The translations under genes and the position numbers were made by a program. Below the pieces are notes generated by a model. That model was given only the letters and a program-made list of their open reading frames with translations. It was not told the DNA's origin and searched no databases. Source: Fidelibacterota bacterium (GTDB lineage: Bacteria; Fidelibacterota; Fidelibacteria; Fidelibacterales; Fidelibacteraceae). From it: a stretch of 7,820 nucleotides of DNA. Shown here in pieces: positions 1-5,937 of the stretch (the first letter of the stretch is position 1; every line of letters begins with the position of its first letter). The DNA lies in contig JAGLUM010000278.1 of the NCBI GenBank assembly GCA_023134755.1, positions 1 to 7,820 of the forward strand, written 5' to 3'.

Positions 1-18
1 AGCCTCAGAAATTACCAT
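1..18 (-). CDS. Start of a further operon gene, cut by the window edge (unidentified)
   Basis: On the minus strand an ATG at 18-16 opens a frame reading MVISEA up to the left edge. It is preceded by AAAGAGG at 29-23 with a 4-base spacer, the same ribosome-binding motif used by the other genes of this operon. The thioesterase stop is at 41-43, leaving a 22-base gap like the others in the run, so this is probably the sixth gene of the same transcript. Six codons are too few to identify it. The call rests on the ribosome binding site, spacing and strand only. Confidence 0.5.
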
Positions 19-40
19 TAGGCCTCTTTTGGTTATTATA

Positions 41-589
41 TCAGTCGCTTTCTTCTTTAGAGTGCAATGAACTTTGGAAAGCATCTATGTGTTTTGTTAT
101 TACCTTGAACTTTTCCGGCGAAATATTAATGAATAAACCTTCAGATTCAGTATATAAAGCTCCTGTTTCATCATAAATACTTCCTTCTGCTTTTATTTTA
201 TTCTGGTTTATTGATGTAATTTTTGCTTCTACTGTGGTAATTGAATTTAGGGGAAGCATTTTCCGGTATTGCACAGTCAGATTTGCTGAAACAGCAGTAT
301 ATCCTTGAATCCAGACAGATGCTCCCATAGCCTCATCAAGAACAGCCGCCATACTTCCGCCATGTACAAATCCAGGTGGTCCTTCCGTCGAAGGACCAAA
401 CCAAACTCGTGCAACAAATGAATTGTCACTATCCTTTTTAAAGTATCGTACTTTTATACGGTCGTTATTTCTATCTCCTGTGATAAAGGCTTTTCCAATA
501 CCGTATGAGTCAGGGATTTTAAGTTCTGTCCATCCTTTTTCGGCTGATAACCCAGGAAAAATAATGGTATTTTTATTCGTGTTGCCCAT
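41..589 (-). CDS. PaaI-type hotdog-fold acyl-CoA thioesterase
   Basis: A 182-residue protein with the single hotdog domain of the PaaI/4HBT thioesterase family, which hydrolyses acyl-CoA thioesters in the cytoplasm. The signature is clear: His-Gly-Gly at 76-78 after a Pro-Pro-Gly-Phe-Val turn, then an Asp-Glu-Ala at 85-87 on the central helix where the family carries its acidic catalytic residue. The typical strand Asn-Leu-Thr-Val-Gln-Tyr follows at 103-108. Residues 1-55 before the core are longer than in minimal PaaI proteins. There is no signal peptide. The start lies 4 bases after the stop of the beta-barrel gene and has no visible ribosome binding site; an in-frame TAA seven codons upstream limits any longer version. 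It is probably translated by coupling. Its natural acyl substrate cannot be read from the sequence. Within the operon it may trim or recycle the acyl chain of whatever the transporter moves, which is inference. Confidence 0.85.
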   Translation of the reverse strand: MGNTNKNTIIFPGLSAEKGWTELKIPDSYGIGKAFITGDRNNDRIKVRYFKKDSDNSFVARVWFGPSTEGPPGFVHGGSMAAVLDEAMGASVWIQGYTAVSANLTVQYRKMLPLNSITTVEAKITSINQNKIKAEGSIYDETGALYTESEGLFINISPEKFKVITKHIDAFQSSLHSKEESD

Positions 590-593
590 AATG

Positions 594-1973
594 TTAAAAA
601 CTATATTTTAGTTTAAACATAAACATATTATAGTCTTTCAGATTAGCGAATAAATTGTCACCATTGCCATTAAAAATCACGGTTGATAAAGAAATTTCTG
701 AATTAATAGTGGCTTTATATACTATCTCGGGCATGTAAACAAGAGCATAATTGTCTTTTATATTATTCCAATCTGTAACAATGAACCCTCCACCAATAGG
801 GGCAACTTTTAACTTTCCACCAGCAAAATTCATTTCGTACCGCAAAAAGAAATAATCATTTAGATTATCATTCCCTCTTTCATGAATAAACCCGTGCATA
901 TACTGAAGATTAAGATAAGAGCCATTGGCAAAATTGTAATCACAACCAATTACAAATTTCAGATATGGTTTGGTTTTGTCTAAAATTAATGAGTCTTGGG
1001 TTACGGGTATTGGCGACATAGGATAAAAGGCTGATAAATCATTTGTCATTATTACATCATTTTCAGGAATAAATGCTGCCGCCTCTGCCCAAAATCCTAT
1101 ACCGGCAATACTTGTCGCCAAATCAGCACCTATGATATGGGTTCTTGCAAATGAAAGTTGAGAGTTTATGTTCGTTCCTCCCAGTGTATCAACAGGAATA
1201 AAAGTATTTTTTGTGACAAACGGTAATCCATCATATCCCCAAACATAGCTCGCAGAAAAATCAACTCCTTTTGCAAAACCCTTAAATTTTAAACCGGCTG
1301 TTGAACTTTCTCCTAAGTTATATCCCGGCATAAGTAAAGTATCGGAAAATTCTTTTAGAATCATTCCTTGTGGTAATTCCATTGTGGAATTCAATGCATT
1401 TGAAAAAATACCTACCGGCATATTGGCGGGCCGGAAAAAGGGAATAAAAAACCCCTGCAGCGAAAAATCGTTTTTTATATAGTAATTTAAATTGATGGCA
1501 TCTGAACCACGACGGCGGCCAAAATCCAAAATATCTTCCAGATCTAAAGGATTAAGGTTGTCGGTAGGATTTAACTTATCAGCAGTCCCCCAAACAATGC
1601 GTTGACGGCCAATGCTTACATCTAGATTTTTTGTAAGAACCCCATACAATTGAATGTAGGCTTCTCTTATTTCAATATTATAGGGGTCAATTATTCCCTT
1701 ATTATACAAATCACTTGATTGTGTGATCTTGGGTAACCCAATATTTCGCAGCCAAACTTCACTATAGAATTTTGAGTTGTCGGTAATTCTTTTGTCCAAC
1801 TGTAATGTCAATCGGTTTTCATTCCACGCCCAATCATTTTTTTCATTAAGAAGTAAGCGTTCATCCGTTAATAATTCGCCTGAAATTTTCAAGTTGTTTT
1901 CGTTCTGTGCGCTGGCTATGCCTGTAACTACAACAAGCAAAAACAACAATAGTAGTATATTTGTTCTTTTCAT
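594..1973 (-). CDS. Outer-membrane beta-barrel protein, DUF1302-like
   Basis: A 459-residue exported protein. Residues 1-22 form a Sec signal peptide (basic Lys2-Arg3, hydrophobic run, Ala-Ser-Ala before Gln23). The mature chain has alternating amphipathic strands throughout and ends in Lys-Leu-Lys-Tyr-Ser-Phe, the terminal-Phe signature recognised by the BAM machinery, so it should form an outer-membrane barrel. A motif at about 121-145 (Gly-Arg-Gln-Arg...Trp-Gly, then Leu-Asn-Pro...Asn-Pro-Leu-Asp) resembles the conserved segment of DUF1302 proteins, which in proteobacteria occur beside DUF1329 (a LolA-like family) and RND transporter genes. The same three-part grouping is seen here. It starts 2 bases after the LolA-like gene stops; its AAAGAGG ribosome binding site (1985-1979) overlaps that gene's last codons, so the two are translationally linked. 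The DUF1302 assignment is from memory of the motif and could be wrong; the barrel call is stronger. Confidence 0.8.
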   Translation of the reverse strand: MKRTNILLLLFLLVVVTGIASAQNENNLKISGELLTDERLLLNEKNDWAWNENRLTLQLDKRITDNSKFYSEVWLRNIGLPKITQSSDLYNKGIIDPYNIEIREAYIQLYGVLTKNLDVSIGRQRIVWGTADKLNPTDNLNPLDLEDILDFGRRRGSDAINLNYYIKNDFSLQGFFIPFFRPANMPVGIFSNALNSTMELPQGMILKEFSDTLLMPGYNLGESSTAGLKFKGFAKGVDFSASYVWGYDGLPFVTKNTFIPVDTLGGTNINSQLSFARTHIIGADLATSIAGIGFWAEAAAFIPENDVIMTNDLSAFYPMSPIPVTQDSLILDKTKPYLKFVIGCDYNFANGSYLNLQYMHGFIHERGNDNLNDYFFLRYEMNFAGGKLKVAPIGGGFIVTDWNNIKDNYALVYMPEIVYKATINSEISLSTVIFNGNGDNLFANLKDYNMFMFKLKYSF

Positions 1974-1975
1974 AA

Positions 1976-2710
1976 TTACCTCTTTAGCTTTCTAACCGTA
2001 AAATCATCATCAGTAAGGCCGGTATCGTACTTTACATTTGACATTTGCATTTTGGTTGTATGGTTTTTCTTTAAGTCGGTCATTTCAATTTCTGAAGCAT
2101 TCCAGTATTTTCCAATTTTTATAAAAGTATATTTTGCTTCTTTACTTTTTTTATTGCCCTTATCGTAGAATTCCATTAATTCGGGGTAATAATTATTTTT
2201 ATTGACATTTACTATTATTTTGGAATAATCTGATCGTCCTTTAGGTCTTAATTCAAGAACAAATACATTAGCTTCAGTTCTTAGTAATTTACTTGTGTAT
2301 TCATTGGAAAATGTCTCTGCCCCCATATCATCATAAGAAAAATCGGTGCCGGCAAAATTCTGGCTTTTAACGCTTGTAGAAATTCGCCGTTCTTTGCCAA
2401 ATGCAGGTAAATACAAATACATCACGTCATTCGGTAGGGATAAAACGGCAATCCCGGACTGTGAAGCGGGTGCAGTAAATCGAAACATCCGTTTATCGGT
2501 TCCTTTTTGTTGCATGATTGCCTCTCGAATTTCTTCTTTACCGTTTTTGTCGATTAACACAATTCTGTTAATTCCGGTCATATCTTTGGGTGAATACATT
2601 ACATCGTCCATTTTCTTGAGAACGGAACTTGTATCCTGTACATTGGCAAAAAGAATGCCTCCTGTCAAGATCAAGACGGTCATTAGCGCTTTGGAAATTG
2701 TAAATTTCAT
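1976..2710 (-). CDS. LolA-like periplasmic 'outer membrane lipoprotein-sorting' protein
   Basis: A 244-residue protein with a Sec signal peptide (Lys2, hydrophobic core 8-20, likely cleavage after Ala22) and no lipobox Cys, so soluble in the periplasm. The mature part matches the LolA_like family annotated as outer membrane lipoprotein-sorting protein (PF17131 type). It has a series of beta strands with the family landmarks Met-Tyr-Leu-Tyr-Leu-Pro (97-102), Lys-Glu-Arg-Arg-Ile (106-110), and the aromatic/acidic turn Phe-Ala-Gly-Thr-Asp-Phe-Ser-Tyr-Asp-Asp at 119-128. LolA folds form a half-barrel that shields acyl chains. This is not LolA itself, since its family members travel with RND/MMPL transporter genes rather than with lolCDE. 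Here it sits between the pump and the outer-membrane barrel, 21 bases after the pump gene, with a good AAAGAGG site (2723-2717). I infer that it carries a hydrophobic substrate across the periplasm. Confidence 0.85.
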   Translation of the reverse strand: MKFTISKALMTVLILTGGILFANVQDTSSVLKKMDDVMYSPKDMTGINRIVLIDKNGKEEIREAIMQQKGTDKRMFRFTAPASQSGIAVLSLPNDVMYLYLPAFGKERRISTSVKSQNFAGTDFSYDDMGAETFSNEYTSKLLRTEANVFVLELRPKGRSDYSKIIVNVNKNNYYPELMEFYDKGNKKSKEAKYTFIKIGKYWNASEIEMTDLKKNHTTKMQMSNVKYDTGLTDDDFTVRKLKR

Positions 2711-2731
2711 TTTAATCCTCTTTGATAAATT

Positions 2732-4996
2732 TTAATTGTTAATATTGTTTGCTACTATCTTCCGTTTTCTATTTACCAGTATTAATATTACCGGCAATAA
2801 AGTTAAGGCGCCAAAACCGGATCCGAACATGCTAATGGCAACCAGTAACCCGAAATTTTGCAACGGAACTATTTGAGAAAACAAAAGAACCAGGAATCCT
2901 GCTGCAACAGATGTTACATTTATAATAATAGCCTTACCGCTTATCATGATTGTTTCTTCAATCGCTTTTTCCGCATCGCCGTTTTTCTTCAGATGAGAGT
3001 TGAAGCCGGTAATAATATGTATCGAATAATCGATACCGATACCAAGAGCTACGCTAGCCACAAGTACAGTTGCTATATCGAGCGATATTCCGGTTAATCC
3101 CATAAAACCGAATAATATCAAGATAGTAACGATAACGGGAATAGTGGCATATATCCCTTTTGAAAGTGAACGCAATATTATCCCCACAATCAAGAGAACC
3201 ATAATAATAGCTATTATCAGACTGGTATACTGGCTTCTGATAAGACTGTCATTTAATTTAACATATACGGAAGGCAATCCGGTCAACTCAACTTTATAAT
3301 TTTCGTTTGCATTTTCCTGAATGAATTTGTTCATTTTTGTTGTAAAGTTCTCAATTTCTTTACTGTCAACCGAAGAAAATTTTGACTGGATAATCCCTTT
3401 GTCCAATTCATCCGAAACAAGTTGCGACATAACATCTTGTCCATCGAGCAAAAACCATAATTGTTCAATTTTGGCCTTGTCATCGGGAATAGATTTTCCT
3501 TCCCCCATAGCATCGTTCATTTGCTCTACAAGGTCGGCTACCGATTGTGTTACGGCGATATTGGGGTCTTCTTTCATGAAATGTTCGGTCTTAATCATCA
3601 TATTTAGAACATCCGGACTTTGCATATCGCCTTCAAATACAACAAATACAGGTAATGAGCCTCCAAATTTTTCCTGCATTAATTTTTCAGAAACCTTTGT
3701 GGGATTATCATCCTTAAAATAATCAGCCATGTTAACACTTGTCTTTATTAAAAACATGCTGCCAATACTTAATAAAAGAAGAAGACTCCACGCTGTTAAT
3801 ATATATTTCGGATGTTTGAAAAGCAGATTAACCAGCGGCTGAAGTATTATATGGGATAAGATACTTTCCTTTTCTGTCTGAATTGCTTCAAATTTTTTAT
3901 TATACATTGATAATGCTGAAATAAAGGCGGGAACAAAAAATATGGACAATATCAAAGCGATTAATATACCAATGGCAGTAAAAATGCCGAAATCTTTAAT
4001 CATCGTGAGATATGCCCCAAATACAAATGAGACAAATCCAACGGCTGTGGTTACCGCTGCTAAGATTACTGGAACGATGATGTAGGAAAAAGCTTGAATT
4101 AGTGCCTGATTCCTATCTTTCAATTTGTTGTGAATGATGCTGTTTAAAACATGTATTGTGTAGGCGCTGCCAACCGCTAGCAAAACAACCGGTATTATAT
4201 TTGATATTATTGTAAGCTCATAACCGGCAATAACCATTATCCCTATTGTCCAAACGGCTGAAATTCCTGCTGTTAATAAAGGTAATATTACACCACGGGA
4301 AGACCTGAAACTTATTAATAAAATAAATGCAATGACTACAAAGATCATGGGTAAAAGCCAGATAATATCTGATATGATCAAATTGGTAATATCGTCCATC
4401 ATCATAGGCAGCCCGCCGAAGTACAGCTTCTCGGGTAAATCCATCGCTTTAATCTTATTCTTGATTTCTTTTGCAACGGCCTGTTTATCCGCATCCGGAA
4501 GTAATGTAAATATAACGATCGTAGCTGTCCCATCTTCAGAAACAATTGCCCCTTTGTACATCTCTTTCGAGAAAACATTTTTCTTGAGACTATCTAATTC
4601 TGATTGATTATCAGGCAAATCATACTCATCTACCAGTCTCCCGATTTCAATGCCCCAGTCAGAGCTTTTGATATCAAGAATATTGGTTAAACTCGTAACG
4701 GTTGATACTCCATCAGTATATTTAAGGCTGTCAGTAATTTGTTTTACATGCTGCAATACTTCTGTTTTAAAAATATCATCAGATTCCAACACGATCATCC
4801 CCATGTCATTTCCACCAAATTGGGTGCCTATGTCCTTGTATAATCGGGCAACCGGGTCATCGTCAGGTAAGGAGCTAAGAACGTCCGAATTAATGGTTAA
4901 ATATTTGATTTGATAACCAAAGAACAGAGTTAAAGCAAATACTGTCAAGATTATAATCCATTTTAGTTTAATAATTTTCTGTGCTAATTTTTCCAT
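2732..4996 (-). CDS. RND/MMPL-family transporter (HAE3-like), putative lipid or hydrophobe exporter
   Basis: A 754-residue inner-membrane protein with the internal duplication of the RND superfamily. Apparent membrane segments are near 12-29, 209-229, 236-256, 263-284, 304-326, 333-358, 398-416, 592-608, 615-633, 640-664, 690-706 and 714-742. That gives twelve helices in a 1+5+1+5 layout, with two large periplasmic loops (30-208 and 417-591). The second half has the proton-relay motif Gly-Ile-Asp-Tyr-Ser-Ile-His (654-660) with Asp656. The matching place in the first half is Gly-Ser-Ala-Tyr-Thr-Ile-His (276-282), with Ala278 instead of Asp. The size and loops fit the HAE3/MMPL branch (HpnN and relatives, which move lipids) rather than the roughly 1000-residue AcrB type. 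It lies 22 bases downstream of the TetR gene, with AAAGAGAGG just before its ATG. No membrane-fusion or TolC gene accompanies it. The substrate is unknown. Confidence 0.92.
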   Translation of the reverse strand: MEKLAQKIIKLKWIIILTVFALTLFFGYQIKYLTINSDVLSSLPDDDPVARLYKDIGTQFGGNDMGMIVLESDDIFKTEVLQHVKQITDSLKYTDGVSTVTSLTNILDIKSSDWGIEIGRLVDEYDLPDNQSELDSLKKNVFSKEMYKGAIVSEDGTATIVIFTLLPDADKQAVAKEIKNKIKAMDLPEKLYFGGLPMMMDDITNLIISDIIWLLPMIFVVIAFILLISFRSSRGVILPLLTAGISAVWTIGIMVIAGYELTIISNIIPVVLLAVGSAYTIHVLNSIIHNKLKDRNQALIQAFSYIIVPVILAAVTTAVGFVSFVFGAYLTMIKDFGIFTAIGILIALILSIFFVPAFISALSMYNKKFEAIQTEKESILSHIILQPLVNLLFKHPKYILTAWSLLLLLSIGSMFLIKTSVNMADYFKDDNPTKVSEKLMQEKFGGSLPVFVVFEGDMQSPDVLNMMIKTEHFMKEDPNIAVTQSVADLVEQMNDAMGEGKSIPDDKAKIEQLWFLLDGQDVMSQLVSDELDKGIIQSKFSSVDSKEIENFTTKMNKFIQENANENYKVELTGLPSVYVKLNDSLIRSQYTSLIIAIIMVLLIVGIILRSLSKGIYATIPVIVTILILFGFMGLTGISLDIATVLVASVALGIGIDYSIHIITGFNSHLKKNGDAEKAIEETIMISGKAIIINVTSVAAGFLVLLFSQIVPLQNFGLLVAISMFGSGFGALTLLPVILILVNRKRKIVANNINN

Positions 4997-5018
4997 AAGC
5001 CTCTCTTTAATTAAATTT

Positions 5019-5627
5019 TTACTGTTTATGTTTTTGGGTTAATAACACTTGAAATAATTTATTTTTTTGCATTCTTAAACTATTTGCTATCATTTCGGAA
5101 AGCTCTTCTATCGTATCCTCATATTCATCATATTTATTTTGGAGAAATAAGGGAATTTCAATACCGGAAACAACCATTAAAATAACATCTACAGTTGAAT
5201 CAATATCAATCACATTGAGATAACCCTCATCTTTTCCCTTTTTTAACATCGTGGTTAATTGTATTCGTTCAAATTTAGTAAAATCATCTCTCACATCTTT
5301 AACAAAATAGTATTTCTCGAAGAAATCAGCTTTTAGCGTTTCGTGATAGTTGACCGTTTTGTATAATAATTTTAATCGTATTAGAATGTATTCTTTGAGC
5401 ATTACCAAAGAATCGTTTTTGCTCATCATAATTTTGCTTAATTCCGTTTTAATGCAGCTCAATTCTTGTTTTAAAACTTCATTAAATAATTCTTCTTTGT
5501 TTTTAAAATAGTAATATAGTACGCCTTTACTCTTATGGATGTTCTTGGCTATCTCTTCCATCGTAGTTTTGTGAAAACCAAATCGTGAAAAATACTTTTT
5601 GGCCGACTCGACAATTAAATCCTTCAT
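5019..5627 (-). CDS. TetR/AcrR-family transcriptional regulator
   Basis: A one-domain-plus-ligand-pocket regulator of 202 residues from the chosen start. Numbered from that Met, the N-terminus carries the TetR helix-turn-helix at about 1-47. It shows the usual landmarks: an aromatic-Gly-Phe turn after the first helix (Phe-Ser-Arg-Phe-Gly-Phe), Thr-Thr-Met-Glu-Glu-Ile-Ala opening the helix-turn-helix, Lys-Gly-Val-Leu-Tyr-Tyr-Tyr-Phe, then Lys-Asn-Lys-Glu-Glu-Leu-Phe. The C-terminal all-helical part is divergent, as usual for ligand-binding domains. A Met five residues upstream (ATG at 5642) is also possible (207 aa), but only the ATG at 5627 has a ribosome binding site and it fits the family's N-terminus better. 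The gene heads the transporter operon and its own upstream region contains an operator-like inverted repeat. It therefore probably represses itself and the transporter genes until a ligand binds; the ligand is unknown. Confidence 0.9.
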   Translation of the reverse strand: MKDLIVESAKKYFSRFGFHKTTMEEIAKNIHKSKGVLYYYFKNKEELFNEVLKQELSCIKTELSKIMMSKNDSLVMLKEYILIRLKLLYKTVNYHETLKADFFEKYYFVKDVRDDFTKFERIQLTTMLKKGKDEGYLNVIDIDSTVDVILMVVSGIEIPLFLQNKYDEYEDTIEELSEMIANSLRMQKNKLFQVLLTQKHKQ

Positions 5628-5632
5628 GTTTA

Positions 5633-5637
5633 TCCCT
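5633..5637 (-). promoter_or_regulatory. Ribosome binding site that decides the TetR start
   Basis: On the minus strand AGGGA lies 5 bases before the ATG at 5627. The upstream in-frame ATG at 5642 is preceded only by A/T-rich sequence with no purine-rich site. This favours the shorter 202-residue product. Confidence 0.55.
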
Positions 5638-5646
5638 AACATAATA

Positions 5647-5673
5647 TTTGACTATTTCCGTTTTTCGGTCAAA
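5647..5673. promoter_or_regulatory. Candidate TetR operator (inverted repeat TTTGAC-N15-GTCAAA)
   Basis: TTTGAC at 5647-5652 is matched by its exact reverse complement GTCAAA at 5668-5673, 15 bases apart. A second small inverted repeat CCG-TTTTT-CGG (5658-5668) is nested inside but not concentric. The repeat lies just upstream of the TetR gene and overlaps the proposed -7 box and transcription start, which is where an autorepressor of this family usually binds. The half-sites are visible in the sequence. That this particular protein binds them is inference. Confidence 0.5.
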
Positions 5674-5700
5674 GCTAATTAAAACAACTTATATAACAAA
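5670..5700 (-). promoter_or_regulatory. Bacteroidota-type promoter candidate for the TetR-transporter operon
   Basis: Reading the minus strand, TTTG at 5700-5697 is followed after exactly 19 bases by TAGCTTTG at 5677-5670. This is a full match to the Bacteroidota vegetative promoter pattern TTTG-N19-21-TAnnTTTG. Transcription would begin near 5660-5665, leaving a leader of roughly 35 bases before the ATG at 5627. A conventional sigma-70 reading (TTGACC at 5672-5667 with TATTAT at 5646-5641) needs a 20-base spacer and is poorer. Confidence 0.5.
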
Positions 5701-5707
5701 GGCCTTT
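5698..5707. repeat. Perfect 10-bp palindrome AAAGGCCTTT
   Basis: AAAGGCCTTT is its own reverse complement. It overlaps the proposed -33 box of the TetR promoter by three bases. It may be a second regulator site or chance; there is no loop, so it is not a terminator stem. Confidence 0.4.
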
Positions 5708-5713
5708 TTTACG

Positions 5714-5726
5714 ATTAATGATTAAT
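5714..5726. repeat. 13-bp AT-rich palindrome/direct repeat (ATTAAT-G-ATTAAT)
   Basis: Two copies of the self-complementary hexamer ATTAAT are separated by one G, about 15 bases upstream of the TetR -33 box. Such sites can bind regulators, but in DNA this AT-rich the motif can also arise by chance. Confidence 0.3.
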
Positions 5727-5875
5727 TTTATAATAACTGCCTATATTCACAGTAGCAAGCAGGGAACTTTGTTGAAATCTGGAGGATGTTTTTTCTCTTT
5801 TGTGTAAGATTAAAACAAAATGAACCTCTTTTTTTCCTGTTTTTTTTAGTGGGAAATACCTTAACAAGAAATGGA

Positions 5876-5906
5876 TTGCTACTATTCTCTAGAAAGTTTA
5901 TATTTT
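5876..5906 (+). promoter_or_regulatory. Promoter candidate for the tandem patatin genes
   Basis: TTGCTA (5876-5881) and TATATT (5899-5904) are 17 bases apart, a fair sigma-70 pair (4/6 and 5/6). Read as a Bacteroidota promoter the same place gives ATTG-N20-TATATTTT, one base off TAnnTTTG in the -7 box. Either way transcription would start about 25 bases before the ATG at 5938. Confidence 0.4.
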
Positions 5907-5937
5907 CAATAAGAAAATAATTTAACAGAGGTAATAC

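Larger units (their letters stand above)
5643..5937. other. Divergent, AT-rich control region between the TetR operon and the patatin genes
   Basis: About 295 bases with no gene I can support. From the TetR side it holds an inverted repeat (5647-5673), a promoter candidate for TetR (5670-5700), a 10-bp palindrome (5698-5707) and an AT-rich 13-bp palindrome (5714-5726). Next come long T tracts (about 5828-5847), then a promoter candidate for the patatin genes (5876-5906). The stretch 5730-5875 shows no further structure to me apart from the T tracts and a doubtful 44-codon frame. Confidence 0.7.

Noticed and set aside
2346..4913. Plus-strand open frames opposite the LolA-like and RND genes
   Set aside because: The minus-strand genes in these places have clear domains, signal or membrane segments and ribosome binding sites. 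The plus frames are antisense shadows.
5641..5672. Sigma-70 style promoter TTGACC ... TATTAT for the TetR gene
   Set aside because: The spacer is 20 bases and the start would fall almost at the coding start. The Bacteroidota-type pattern just upstream fits exactly.
5786..5920. A 44-codon plus-strand frame starting directly after GGAGG
   Set aside because: GGAGG touches the ATG with no spacer, the peptide is Phe/Leu-rich only because the frame runs through T tracts, and the frame overlaps the proposed lipase promoter. I treat it as chance.
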